This document shows, one piece after another, positions 27,411 through 36,569 of a stretch of DNA of 64,000 bases. The DNA is taken from contig NZ_CP114903.1 of the NCBI RefSeq assembly GCF_027497255.1, positions 1,984,001 to 2,048,000 on the forward strand, in the 5' to 3' direction. Position 1 is the stretch's first letter, and each line of letters starts with the position of its first letter. Both the position numbers and the translations under genes were made by a program. This stretch comes from Micromonospora sp. WMMD882. GTDB lineage: Bacteria > Actinomycetota > Actinomycetes > Mycobacteriales > Micromonosporaceae. Below the pieces are notes generated by a model that did not search any database, was not told where the DNA came from, and saw only the letters and a program-made list of their open reading frames with translations.

Positions 27411-27445
27411 GAGGTCCCGGACGGTCCCGACCCGTCCGGGACCTC
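27411..27445. terminator. Perfect 14-bp hairpin between adhE and pflB
   Basis: Arms GAGGTCCCGGACGG (27411-27424) and its exact complement (27432-27445) flank a 7-base loop in the 188-bp adhE-pflB gap. There is no T-run on either side, so it may be an intrinsic-like attenuator, an mRNA stability element or a protein-binding palindrome rather than a classical terminator. Confidence 0.6.
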
Positions 27446-27501
27446 TGGCCCTGAACCACGGGTTGTCACTCGGCGAGGCTGGAGGAGACGAAGGAGGGGC
27501 C

Positions 27502-29739
27502 ATGGCCACCACATCCCACGAAGCCTGGCGCGGGTTCCACGGCACCGGCTGGCGCGAGACGATCGACGTCGGCGCGTTCATCCACGACAACATCGAGCCG
27601 TACACCGGCGGGCCGGAGTTCCTGGCCGGGCCGACGCACCGCACCGAGCGGATCTGGCGGCAACTGCGGCACATGTTCGTCGAGGAGTGCCGTCGCGGGG
27701 TCTACGACGTGGACACCGACACCCCGTCCACCATCACCTCGCACGAGCCGGGTTACCTCGACCAGGACGACGAGCTCATCGTGGGCCTGCAGACCAGCGC
27801 GCCGCTGCGCCGCGCGATCATGCCGAACGGCGGGCTGCGGATGGTGGAGGCCGGTCTCAAGGCGTACGGCTTCACCCTCGACCCGGCCGTGCGAGCGATC
27901 TTCAGCCGGTACCGCAAAACGCACAACGACGGCGTCTTCGACGCCTACCCGGCCGACGTGAAGGCCGCCCGCCGCTCGCACATCATCACCGGGCTGCCGG
28001 ACGCGTACGGCAGGGGCCGGATCATCGGCGACTACCGGCGCGTCGCGCTGTACGGCGTGGACCGCCTGATCGCCGAGCGCCACACGGTCAAGGCGTCGCT
28101 CGACGCCCGGCTGTCGTCGGAGGACGTGATCCGCGACCGGGAGGAGCTGGCCGAGCAGATCCGGGCGCTGGAGGAGCTGCGCCTCATGGCCAGCCGGTAC
28201 GGTCGCGACATCTCGGGCCCGGCGAGCACGGGCCGCGAGGCGATCCAGTGGCTGTACTTCGCCTACCTGGCGGCCACCAAGGAGCAGAACGGCGCGGCGA
28301 TGTCGCTGGGTCGGACCGCCGCGTTCGTCGATGTCTACCTGCAGCGCGACATCGTCGAGGGCCGGCTCGACGAGCGGGAGGCGCAGGAGCTGGTCGACGA
28401 CTTCGTCATCAAGCTGCGGATCATCCGGTTCCTGCGCACGCCCGAGTACGACCAGTTGTTCTCCGGCGATCCGACCTGGGTGACCGAGGCGCTCGGGGGG
28501 ATCGGCCGCGACGGCCGACCGCTGGTCACCCGCACGAGCTTCCGCTACCTGCAGACCCTGTACAACCTGGGTCCGGCCCCGGAGCCGAACCTGACCGTAC
28601 TGTGGTCGCCGGCGCTGCCCGAGGGGTTCAAGCGGTTCTGCGCCCAGGTCTCGATCGACACGAGCGCCATCCAGTACGAGAACGACGACCTGATCCGGCC
28701 CGCGTACAGCGACGACACCGCCATCGCCTGCTGTGTGTCCGCCATGCGGGTGGGCAAGGACATGCAGTTCTTCGGCGCCCGCGCCAACCTCGCCAAGGCC
28801 CTGCTGTACGCGATCAACGGCGGCCGCGACGAGATGACCGGCGAGCAGGTCTTCCTCGCCGAGCCGATCACCGCCGACGTGCTCGACTACGACGAGGTCC
28901 TGGCCGCGTACGACCGGACTCTGGACTGGCTGGCCGAGACCTACGTCGACGCGCTCAACGTCATCCACTACATGCACGACAAGTACGCCTACGAGCGCAT
29001 CGAGATGGCCCTGCACGACTACCCGGCGCACCGCTTCCTCGCCACCGGCGTCGCGGGCCTGTCGGTCGCCGTGGACAGCCTGAGCGCCATCAGGCACGCC
29101 CACGTCAAGGTCCTGCGCGACGAGAACGGTCTGGCCGTCGACTACGCCGTGGACGGCGACTTCCCGGCCTTCGGCAACAACGACGACCGCGTCGACGCGA
29201 TCGCCGTCGATCTGGTCGAACGATTCATGGCCAAGATCCGGCGGCAGCCCACCTACCGGGGCGCCGAGCCGTCACTCTCGGTCCTCACCATCACCTCGAA
29301 CGTGGTCTACGGCACGCACACCGGCAACACGCCTGACGGACGGCGCGCGGGTGAGCCGTTCGCGCCGGGCGCGAACCCGATGAACGGCCGCGACAGGCAC
29401 GGCATGGTCGCCGCCGCGCTGTCGGTCGCCAAGCTGCCGTACCGCTGCGCGCGCGACGGGATCTCGCTGACCATCACCGTCACTCCGGACGGCCTCGGCC
29501 ACGCCCGCGACGAACGGATCACCAACCTCGCCGGAGTGCTCGACGGCTACACCGACAGCGGCGGCTTCCACATGAACGTCAACGTGCTGAACCGGGCGAC
29601 GCTCGAAGACGCCATGGCCCACCCGGAGAAGTACCCGCAGTTGACCGTCCGGGTTTCCGGGTACGCGGTGAACTTCGTCAAGCTCACCCCCGACCAGCAG
29701 CGCGACGTCATCTCCCGGACCTTCCACGGATCGCTGTGA
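27502..29739 (+). CDS. pflB: Pyruvate formate-lyase
   Basis: A 745-residue glycyl-radical enzyme that cleaves pyruvate plus CoA to acetyl-CoA and formate. It is a true PFL and not a dehydratase homologue: the adjacent catalytic cysteines are Cys410-Cys411 in [26 protein letters not shown], and the radical glycine is Gly720 in [26 protein letters not shown] near residue 612 is also conserved. ATG at 27502 follows AAGGAGGGG. The gene overlaps pflA by 4 bp. The enzyme works only without oxygen, since the radical form is cut by O2; no autonomous glycyl-radical spare part (YfiD-like) gene is in this window. Confidence 0.96.
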   Translation: MATTSHEAWRGFHGTGWRETIDVGAFIHDNIEPYTGGPEFLAGPTHRTERIWRQLRHMFVEECRRGVYDVDTDTPSTITSHEPGYLDQDDELIVGLQTSAPLRRAIMPNGGLRMVEAGLKAYGFTLDPAVRAIFSRYRKTHNDGVFDAYPADVKAARRSHIITGLPDAYGRGRIIGDYRRVALYGVDRLIAERHTVKASLDARLSSEDVIRDREELAEQIRALEELRLMASRYGRDISGPASTGREAIQWLYFAYLAATKEQNGAAMSLGRTAAFVDVYLQRDIVEGRLDEREAQELVDDFVIKLRIIRFLRTPEYDQLFSGDPTWVTEALGGIGRDGRPLVTRTSFRYLQTLYNLGPAPEPNLTVLWSPALPEGFKRFCAQVSIDTSAIQYENDDLIRPAYSDDTAIACCVSAMRVGKDMQFFGARANLAKALLYAINGGRDEMTGEQVFLAEPITADVLDYDEVLAAYDRTLDWLAETYVDALNVIHYMHDKYAYERIEMALHDYPAHRFLATGVAGLSVAVDSLSAIRHAHVKVLRDENGLAVDYAVDGDFPAFGNNDDRVDAIAVDLVERFMAKIRRQPTYRGAEPSLSVLTITSNVVYGTHTGNTPDGRRAGEPFAPGANPMNGRDRHGMVAAALSVAKLPYRCARDGISLTITVTPDGLGHARDERITNLAGVLDGYTDSGGFHMNVNVLNRATLEDAMAHPEKYPQLTVRVSGYAVNFVKLTPDQQRDVISRTFHGSL

Positions 29740-30488
29740 TGACCGCCGTCACGGCGCCGGTGACCGGCTCGCTCCACTCCTTCGACGTCTCCACCGGAGT
29801 GGACGGGCCGGGCACCCGGTTCGTCGCGTTCCTGGCCGGCTGCCCGCTGCGCTGCCTCTACTGCCACAGCCCCGACACCCGGTACCGCCGTTTCGGCCGG
29901 GCCACCTCCGTCGACGACCTGCTCACCGAGATCCGCCGCTACGAACGCTTCCTGAAGGTCGCCCACGGCGGCGTCACCCTCAGCGGCGGCGAACCCCTGC
30001 AACAGCCCGCCTTCACCCGCGAGGTGCTGCGCCGCTGCAAGGAGCTGCGGTTGCACACCGCCCTGGACACCAGCGGTCTGCTCGGCGACCGCGCCGACGA
30101 CGCCCTGCTCGACGCCACCGACCTGGTACTACTCGACATCAAGTCCGGCGACCCGGCCGTCTACCGGACCGTGACCCGCACCGGGAGGCTGACGCCGACC
30201 GTGCGGTTCGCGCACCGCCTGGCCGACCGTGGCGTGCCGATCTGGGTCCGTTTCGTCCTCGTGCCCGGCCTCACCGACGACCCGTTCAACGTCGACGCCG
30301 TCGCGTCCGTCGCGGCAGACGTGCCCACCGTCGAACGCGTCGAGGTGCTGCCCTTTCACCGACTGGGCGCTCAGAAGTACGCCGCCCTCGGCCTGCCGTT
30401 CCCGCTGGCGGACACGCCGCCGCCGGATGAGGCGCTGCTGCATCGGGTCCGTGGCCAGTTCCACGATCACGGGCTGACGGTGTACTGA
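29736..30488 (+). CDS. pflA: Pyruvate formate-lyase activating enzyme
   Basis: A 250-residue radical-SAM enzyme that abstracts hydrogen from the PFL glycine. The cluster motif is Cys36-x3-Cys40-x2-Cys43 in [14 protein letters not shown], followed by [16 protein letters not shown] and LDIKSGD. ATG at 29736 overlaps the pflB stop (ATGA), so activase and substrate are co-translated. It ends about 170 bp before the remnant of an IS256-type transposase, so the fermentation cluster stops at a mobile-DNA boundary. Confidence 0.95.
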   Translation: MMTAVTAPVTGSLHSFDVSTGVDGPGTRFVAFLAGCPLRCLYCHSPDTRYRRFGRATSVDDLLTEIRRYERFLKVAHGGVTLSGGEPLQQPAFTREVLRRCKELRLHTALDTSGLLGDRADDALLDATDLVLLDIKSGDPAVYRTVTRTGRLTPTVRFAHRLADRGVPIWVRFVLVPGLTDDPFNVDAVASVAADVPTVERVEVLPFHRLGAQKYAALGLPFPLADTPPPDEALLHRVRGQFHDHGLTVY

Positions 30489-30654
30489 CCGGCCCGACCG
30501 CTACCCGTCTCGTCGTCGTACCGGATGGGAGCGTGCGCCAGGTCCTTACAACGGTTCGCCGGTGCCAGCCGGGCCGGGACTGCGTAGTTTCCGTGTTTGG
30601 CCTGGGTGTGGTCCGTTGGACAGGACGTCGATCCTGTCCGGGAAGGACCACGTC

Positions 30655-31231
30655 ATGGCAGACAAGAAGCACGCTTCTCCGCTTCTGCGGCCGTCGACCG
30701 CGGAGGTGGAGTTAGCTCAGCAGTTGGTCGAGCGGGCCAAGGCCGACGGAGTCTCGTTGGTCGGGCCGGGTGGGCTCCTCGCCGGGATCACCCGCACCGT
30801 GCTCGAATCGGCCCTCGACGCGGCGCTGGGCGCCCATCTCGACGAGGCCGGTGTCGACGAGACAACCGGTCGGCGGGCCAACATCCGTAACGGGCACGGG
30901 GCGAAGACGGTGCAGACCGAGGTCGGCCCGGTGCGGATCCAGGTACCGCGGGATCGGGCCGGATCGTTCACGCCGCGAATCGTGCCGAAGCACGTTCGCC
31001 GCTTGGACGGGTTCAACGAGGCGATCCTGTCGCTGTATGCAAAGGGCCTGACGACCGGGGAGATCTCCGCGCACCTGGCGGACGTGTACGACGTCGACGT
31101 GTCCCGGGAGTTGATCAGCAGGGTCACCGACAGCGTCCTGGCCGACATGGAGGCCTGGCGGCAACGGCCCCTCGACCGGGTGTATCCGGTGGTGTTCATC
31201 GACGCGCTGGTGATGAAGATCCGCCAGGGGC
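30655..31231 (+). pseudogene. IS256-family (mutator) transposase, N-terminal fragment
   Basis: From ATG 30655 the frame encodes about 190 residues of an IS256/mutator transposase: GRRANIRNGHGAKTVQTEVGPV, IQVPRDRAGSFTPRIVPKH, YAKGLTTGEISAHLADVYDVDVSRELISRVTD, and the first catalytic Asp in VVFIDALVMKIR. Homology with the second copy (35890-36475) stops at about 31231, and the frame then runs through unrelated sequence to a stop at 31303-31305. Full-length members have about 400 residues, so more than half is missing. The upstream 8-bp palindrome (GGACAGGA/TCCTGTCC, near 30618-30639) may belong to the element's left end. Not transposition-competent. Confidence 0.88.
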
Positions 31232-31434
31232 ACGCCCACTGCGCGTCGGTGACATCGCTGGGGTACGGCTTTCGATCACCCATGACCGGGCTAACGCCGC
31301 CATAGTCCGAAGGTCACGACCGGGATTCACGCTCTGCGGCATCGAGGGATCGCTGTTCGCGGCGCACTCGCCCAAAGATCGTCAACCAGACGCAGAGCAT
31401 AGATAAACTCAAAGATCCGCGAACCGACCTTTGA

Positions 31435-31626
31435 CAGCACCGTCTGACAGGGGCCAGCCGCCTTGGCCTGCGCCATCCGAGCCACCATTGGTACCGGAAA
31501 TGCCGGAAGCTCGCGCTCTGTGTTCTGTCTGCTATCCGTCACTTCGCTGGCCATGCCCAACTGGTCTGCTTGCGTAGCGCGGTGGATCTCTTTGACCCTC
31601 CGATGATCGTGACGAAGCGCTGGTGA
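31435..31626 (+). pseudogene. Possible C-terminal tail of a truncated gene upstream of the PLD module
   Basis: A frame open from about 31435 ends at TGA 31624-31626, overlapping the GTG of the next gene in a GTGA arrangement identical to the junction between the next two genes. Its last residues, LRSAVDLFDPPMIVTKRW, have plausible coding composition, whereas the part nearer 31450 looks poor. I infer that a first gene of this operon was cut off by the IS256 insertion and deletion on the left. The rest of the 31232-31434 interval holds no recognisable gene; a 77-codon reverse frame (31327-31560) is present but unsupported. Confidence 0.3.
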
Positions 31627-33131
31627 CCGCGATGTTGGGTCCGGCGTGGACGGTCAAGCCGGACGCGCCTGAGGACACCGGCCGTCAGCCCCTTGCCGTC
31701 GAAGCCGTGATCGGGACACACGCTGCGGCGCTGATCCCTGGCGTCATCACCACCACTCCCCACGCCCGTTACCTGGCCTTGCACACCCGCCTCGCGATCG
31801 AGGCACAGCGGCGTGGCTGGACCGACAAGACCAACCTGGGACGGTTCAACGCGCTGGTCCGCCGCGCGGAAGTCGTGCTGGGCGCGGTCTCCGTGGCGCA
31901 CGGGGAGGCGGACGAGGACCACCGGCTCCGGGCAGGCCCCTTCGGAGTACACGGGGTGAACACGATCAGACCGCAACTGCACCAGCAGCATGCCATCGAC
32001 GTCGACCAAGTGGCCGACACGTACAGCCAGGTGCGGGGCGGCTACCTGCAGACGTACTCGGGGATCGAAGCGGTGCTCGGCCTCACCGACGGGGCACAGA
32101 TTCCCCAGCCCGGACCGGCCGCCGACGCCGACCAGCTCGCCATCCTCGACGAGATCCTGAATCTTGCGGAACGGGACACACCGCTCTCCGTGGCGGACCT
32201 CAACGCCCTTCACCACCTGTGCGTATGCGCCATCGGCGATGCCCCCGACGGCGCGTGTGTACGCGACGCCTACTTCGCAGGCCCGAACGACTCCGGTGCT
32301 GCTACCACCCATCGCCGTAGCGCCGCCCTGCTCGTGGGGGCACTCACCGGGGATCAGGTCGACGGTGAATCGGTCGACATGTCCATGGACCGCTGGTGCT
32401 GCTTCCGACGAGGGTTGTCGGACCTCATGAGCGAAGACCTGCACAATCAGGCACTCGTCTGGCGTGGAGCGCTGCTGCGCAACTGGTCCGTCTGGGCATG
32501 GCGGCTGATCTGGGCGCGGTTGGTGTCGCCGCTGTCGAGCACCGGCACCCTCAACTACGCGACAGTCAAGTTCGTCCGCGCTCTTCCGGAGGTAACCGTC
32601 CGGGAAGCGCTCATCGACGGTCTCCCTCCGGTCGTCGACGACGTCGGCACCCCGCTGCCGGTCGAGCACGACCTGTACGACGAGGCGCGGGACAGCGATG
32701 ACTGGACGGTGCTCGGCATGCTGCGGCTGATCGCCGTCGGCGCCAAACGCCTGGACCACCTCGACCCGGTTACCCGGAACGCCTTCACTGGTGAGGTCCC
32801 CGATGACCTGGGGCCCGGCTACGTCGCCGCCTGGCTGGCCCGCGAGGCCGACCGTCGGCTGGCGGATGCGGTCACCGACCTCGCCGGCGCGCTGTTCCAC
32901 CGAGCCGAGTCGGTGAGTCGGCAGAAGATGCAGTGGACCCGGTACGGTCTGCGCCTGCCCACGCGGCTGCGTCGTGTGGGCGACCGGTGGCGTCTGGAGG
33001 GCCGGGAGGGGCGGGGCGCCGTGTCCCTACGGCTGCCCACCTTCACCAACGTCATGCAGCAGCTGGGTGTGCTCGCGCACGACGGCGACACCTGGCACCC
33101 CGGCCGGTACGCCACCGAGGTGGTTTCGTGA
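31623..33131 (+). CDS. Unknown 502-residue protein coupled to PLD-like nuclease
   Basis: GTG at 31623 (ATG at 31632 is the alternative) to TGA 33131. The protein is soluble, with no signal peptide or membrane helix, and I do not recognise a named domain with certainty. The N-terminal region AALIPGVITTTPHARYLALHTRLAIEA has a PG-x-x-T-x-T-x-x-ARY pattern that, from memory, recalls the starts of DUF6361-like proteins found with defence genes; this is unverified. The C-terminus (RLPTFTNVMQQLGVLAHDGDTWHPGRYATEVV) reads like a winged helix. Its stop overlaps the GTG of the PLD-like gene by 4 bp. The pair lies between two IS256 remnants. Confidence 0.8.
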   Translation: MTAMLGPAWTVKPDAPEDTGRQPLAVEAVIGTHAAALIPGVITTTPHARYLALHTRLAIEAQRRGWTDKTNLGRFNALVRRAEVVLGAVSVAHGEADEDHRLRAGPFGVHGVNTIRPQLHQQHAIDVDQVADTYSQVRGGYLQTYSGIEAVLGLTDGAQIPQPGPAADADQLAILDEILNLAERDTPLSVADLNALHHLCVCAIGDAPDGACVRDAYFAGPNDSGAATTHRRSAALLVGALTGDQVDGESVDMSMDRWCCFRRGLSDLMSEDLHNQALVWRGALLRNWSVWAWRLIWARLVSPLSSTGTLNYATVKFVRALPEVTVREALIDGLPPVVDDVGTPLPVEHDLYDEARDSDDWTVLGMLRLIAVGAKRLDHLDPVTRNAFTGEVPDDLGPGYVAAWLAREADRRLADAVTDLAGALFHRAESVSRQKMQWTRYGLRLPTRLRRVGDRWRLEGREGRGAVSLRLPTFTNVMQQLGVLAHDGDTWHPGRYATEVVS

Positions 33132-35605
33132 CGGCGTGGGAGGACCTGCGGGGAGCCGCGCCACCTGCCCTGTTGCGCGGCCGGCCCGTGGCCGACGCCG
33201 AAGAGGTCCTTGTGCTCACGTACACCTGTGACCTGTCCTTCTTCGAGGACGTCTGCCTGCGGGAGGCGCAGGCCGTCCGAGCGCGCACGACTATCCTGTA
33301 CGACGCCGACCGACTCACACAGAAGCCCCGCGGGAATGATTACCTGGCCCTACCGGTGGTCTGCCGGGCGGGCGGAGCCTTCCACCCGAAGCTAGTGGTG
33401 ATCGCCTCCGAGGCGGATACCGTGGTGGCCATCGGCTCCGGCAATGCCACCCCATCAGGCTGGCACCACAACGCCGAGGTCTGGACGATGCTGCGTAGCG
33501 CCGACCCGACGGTGCCGCAGGTATTCCATGATCTCGCTGCCTGGCTACGGCGGCTACCCGATGCGGTCTGGATGGAGGACCTCGGCCGGGAACGTCTCGG
33601 CCGCGTTGCGGACATTCTCAGCTGCCGGCCTGCGGAAGGTGGGCCCGGCCAGCCCGTACTCGTGACGACGGCGACACGTCCGGTCATCGAGCAGCTCCCT
33701 GTGCCGAACACACTCGTCACATCTCTAGCTGTCGCCGCTCCCTTCTTCGACCCGCGGGCGGAGGCACTGCGCCGTCTGGTCGACCGCTTCGGACCCACCG
33801 CGCTGAACCTCATGCTGACCCGGGACGTCCAGTGCGATCCGGATGCTCTCGCGAAGGTGGTCAAACAGGCGACGACAGGGGTGGTCACCACTCCAGACAG
33901 CAGCCGCTACCACCACGCAAAGATCGTGGAATGGGAAACGGCCGATCGGTCGTGGGCGCTCACCGGCAGCGCCAACTGCAGCATGGCCGCCCTGGTCAAG
34001 ACCATGGCCATGGGTGGGAACTGCGAACTCGGCCTACTGACCGAGACGCAGAACCCATTGATCACCGCCGTGCCCGTACAGGAAATCGATCTGGCGCGAC
34101 CGGAGGACCTACACGCGCGGGAACCCGGCGAACGGGTCCGCTCGGGGATCGCACTCCGGATACTGGGAGTCCGGGTCAGCACCGAACGGGTGGAAGCCAC
34201 CGCCCTCATCGAAGGTAGCCAGGCCCCGGCCTGGCTCATGGTCGACGGACTACAACTCGACCACGAGCGCAGCGACGGTCGGCTCCACCTCTACGCCGGC
34301 GTTCCGGCTCCCGACTGGTCCTTCACGATAGGCGAAACCGCCACCGTGCGCGTGGTTACGGACACCGGCGCTGAGATCCGCGATGTCGTGGTGACCGATG
34401 TGACGGCAGCGCTGTCACGTATCGACCGACCATCTCCGTTGGAACACGCATCACTGCACGTCGTCATTGCCGACCAGGCGCACCTAGCTGCGCTGTTCGA
34501 CGCGCTCGCCCATCTCTCCACGGTCCGCCCGGACCGGATCGCGACCCCACAGGGCACAAGTCGGCGGCGCCGAGTGGAAGGCCGCATCACCACAGCGGTC
34601 GGGCCGGCCTTGCTGCGTTTCGCTCTGGGTATGGACCGGATCCTGCCGACGCCGGCAGACGATGACATCTTCGACGGCCTAGACAACGAGGACGACGGTC
34701 CGCAGCCTGCCCGGCAGATGGAGCCCAGGAAAACGGGAAACCCACCGCTCCGACCGGAGACCGTCGCGACGGTCCTGGACGCGCTCACGACAGGTCAACG
34801 CACACGCCTACGCCGTGAGATCGAGAGACTCGTAGACACGTCGCAGGGGTGGCCGCTGCCGGCGAAGCTGGCTGTCAGCAGACTCGTCCTGACCCTGGTC
34901 GCCGGCGGGCTCTGGGCGGACCCTGCCGACTGGTCCGACCTCCTCTACTGGCTGATGATGCAGCTCTGGACGACCGACCAGGAAGAGAGCCTGGAGGACG
35001 AGCATGCGGCCCTCGCCACGATCGGGCTGGTGGCGTTACACACCGGTCTCAACCGCGAGGCCGAGCCGGACAGCGCAATCGCCGAGAAGTTCGAGGAGTT
35101 ACGACAGGCATACGCGGAGTGGACCGACTGGCTCGGCGCAGTACCTGAGGAGACGGTCCGAAGGTACGCAGCCGGCCTGAGCGGACACACCCTTGGCGCG
35201 CTGTTCGGGCAGACCGACTTCGTGGCGGAGCTCAGCTGGATCCTGAGTCGGTCAGCGCTGCAAGACGCGGTTGACCGGCTCACCGATGCCCGACTCGACA
35301 GCGGTGGCGTCGTCCGCGTAGCGGCTGGCCGAACCACCCGCCTTGCGGTCCTTGCGGCCTTGGACGTCCTGCGTGACTTCCCAGACACCCAGGTGGCGTC
35401 CGAGGCAGAGCCAGCGGTACACGGCTGGTGGAATAGGCGCCGTCTACTCCTGGTCACTCGGACCGGTGCGAACTGGCGAGCCGAGGTGTGGTCGCACCTG
35501 ATGACCGGGATCGCCGCCTACTCGCGCGGGACACCGCTACCCCCGCCGAATCGGCGCTGGACGGCATCGGAACCAGATGATGCCGCCACCTCGACCAGAC
35601 TCTGA
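33128..35605 (+). CDS. Phospholipase-D-like (HKD) nuclease-domain protein, 825 residues
   Basis: GTG at 33128 overlaps the upstream stop. The N-terminal 330 residues contain two PLD half-sites: FHPKLVVIASEADTVVAIGSGNAT (about residues 80-103) and YHHAKIVEWETADRSWALTGSANCS (about 260-284), each with H-x-K and a downstream GS-x-N. The usual Asp four residues after Lys is not obvious in either, as in several HKD nucleases of the COG3886 type. Residues 340-490 look beta-rich, a charged linker follows at about 510-540 (DDDIFDGLDNEDDG), and the last 280 residues are helical with Trp-rich stretches. COG3886 domains often partner helicases in defence systems; no helicase gene is intact here. Nuclease function is inferred. 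Confidence 0.85.
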   Translation: MTAWEDLRGAAPPALLRGRPVADAEEVLVLTYTCDLSFFEDVCLREAQAVRARTTILYDADRLTQKPRGNDYLALPVVCRAGGAFHPKLVVIASEADTVVAIGSGNATPSGWHHNAEVWTMLRSADPTVPQVFHDLAAWLRRLPDAVWMEDLGRERLGRVADILSCRPAEGGPGQPVLVTTATRPVIEQLPVPNTLVTSLAVAAPFFDPRAEALRRLVDRFGPTALNLMLTRDVQCDPDALAKVVKQATTGVVTTPDSSRYHHAKIVEWETADRSWALTGSANCSMAALVKTMAMGGNCELGLLTETQNPLITAVPVQEIDLARPEDLHAREPGERVRSGIALRILGVRVSTERVEATALIEGSQAPAWLMVDGLQLDHERSDGRLHLYAGVPAPDWSFTIGETATVRVVTDTGAEIRDVVVTDVTAALSRIDRPSPLEHASLHVVIADQAHLAALFDALAHLSTVRPDRIATPQGTSRRRRVEGRITTAVGPALLRFALGMDRILPTPADDDIFDGLDNEDDGPQPARQMEPRKTGNPPLRPETVATVLDALTTGQRTRLRREIERLVDTSQGWPLPAKLAVSRLVLTLVAGGLWADPADWSDLLYWLMMQLWTTDQEESLEDEHAALATIGLVALHTGLNREAEPDSAIAEKFEELRQAYAEWTDWLGAVPEETVRRYAAGLSGHTLGALFGQTDFVAELSWILSRSALQDAVDRLTDARLDSGGVVRVAAGRTTRLAVLAALDVLRDFPDTQVASEAEPAVHGWWNRRRLLLVTRTGANWRAEVWSHLMTGIAAYSRGTPLPPPNRRWTASEPDDAATSTRL

Positions 35606-35715
35606 CCGACGGAGGTGGAGCCAAGGTTCCGGAGCGGAATCACTAAGTGCGCCTGTTGACAGGGCTAGTAGCCTGAATTCAACTTCATCGCCGACTATGC
35701 GGAGGGGGTGAACTA

Positions 35716-35775
35716 ATGAAGGGATCGAACGACGACCGTCGCACTACCGAGATCATCGTCATCACGACGGAGTGA
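35716..35775 (+). CDS. 19-codon ORF with strong ribosome-binding site
   Basis: GGAGGGGG at 35701-35708 lies 7 bases before ATG 35716, and TTGACA occurs at 35656-35661, though no good -10 hexamer is visible. The peptide starts MKGSNDDRRTTEIIVITTE and ends at TGA. It may be a leader peptide, a small regulatory peptide, or the start of a gene whose remainder was lost in the IS-associated rearrangement. Confidence 0.4.
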   Translation: MKGSNDDRRTTEIIVITTE

Positions 35776-35814
35776 TCGTGAACCGGGACGGCTAACCAGA
35801 ATTCGATCGAGATC

Positions 35815-35849
35815 CCGGCACATGCCGTCGGCCGGATGGCATGTGCCGG
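35815..35849. terminator. 12-bp perfect hairpin beside the right IS256 remnant
   Basis: CCGGCACATGCC (35815-35826) and its complement (35838-35849) enclose an 11-base loop. It sits between the 19-codon ORF and the truncated transposase. No T-run follows. It could be a factor-dependent terminator or a remnant of a transposon end. Confidence 0.5.
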
Positions 35850-35889
35850 CAACGGCTTCGATTCTCGAAGTCGGAATCGGGAGTGTCGG

Positions 35890-36475
35890 TTGGTGTAGCG
35901 CAGGCTGGCGCGGACGAGGTGGACGACCCACTGCTGGTGCACCGCCTGCGGCCAGACCTGTTCGATGGCGTCGGTCATGCCCTTCAACCCGTCGAAGCAG
36001 ACCAGGAACACGTCCTCCACACCGCGGTTGCGCAGTTCGGTGAGGTAGCCGGCCCACTGCTTGGCGCCTTCGCCGCCGGTGCCGGCCCACATGCCGAGCA
36101 CGTCGCGTTCCCGTCGAGGCTGACGCCGACCACGACGTAGACGGGCCGGTTCGCGACCTGCCCCTGCCGGATCTTCATCACGAGGGCGTCGATGAAGATC
36201 ACGGGGTAGACGCGGTCGAGGGGACGTTGCCGCCAGGCTTCCATGTCGGCCAGGACGCTGTCGGTGACCCTACTGATCAGCTCTCGGGACACATCGGCGT
36301 CGTACACGTCGGCGAGGTGGGCGGAGATATCCCCGGTCGTCAGGCCCTTCGCATACAGGGACAGGATCGCCTCGTTGAACCCGTCCAGACAGCGGGCGTG
36401 CTTCGGGACGATCCTCGGGGTGAACGACCCGGCCCGGTCCCGGGGCACCTGGATCCGCACCGGCCCGACCTCGGT
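35890..36475 (-). pseudogene. IS256-family transposase fragment, frameshifted, opposite to left copy
   Basis: Reading leftward from 36475 the sequence matches the left copy from TEVGPVRIQVPRD onward, through VIFIDALVMKIRQGQVANRPVYVVVGVSLDG. A frameshift then moves the continuation VLGMWAGTGGEGAKQWAGYLTELRNRGVEDVFLVCFDGLKGMTDAIEQVWPQ into another frame. Homology ends near RASLRYTNR at about 35890. Both the N-terminal part and the C-terminal third with the last catalytic Glu are missing. It is closely related to the left copy, differing at a few residues, and faces it. Inactive. Confidence 0.88.
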
Positions 36476-36569
36476 CGTCAACGCGCTTTCCTGCCGTTGA
36501 GCGCCCGAGCTGCTCGAACAGCGGTCACGCTCCGTGGCCGACTTCCGCGCTGTCCGCGTGTTGAACACG

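Noticed and set aside
27466..29103. 545-codon minus-strand ORF across pflB
   Set aside because: Shadow frame caused by high GC at third positions; the sense strand encodes a clear PFL with all catalytic residues.
31539..32900. 453-codon minus-strand ORF opposite the 502-aa gene
   Set aside because: No ribosome-binding site or domain pattern, and the plus-strand gene is coupled to the PLD gene by an exact overlap; treated as a shadow.
30655..36475. Active composite transposon carrying the PLD operon
   Set aside because: Both transposase copies are truncated and one is frameshifted; no matching outer terminal repeats or target duplication could be seen.
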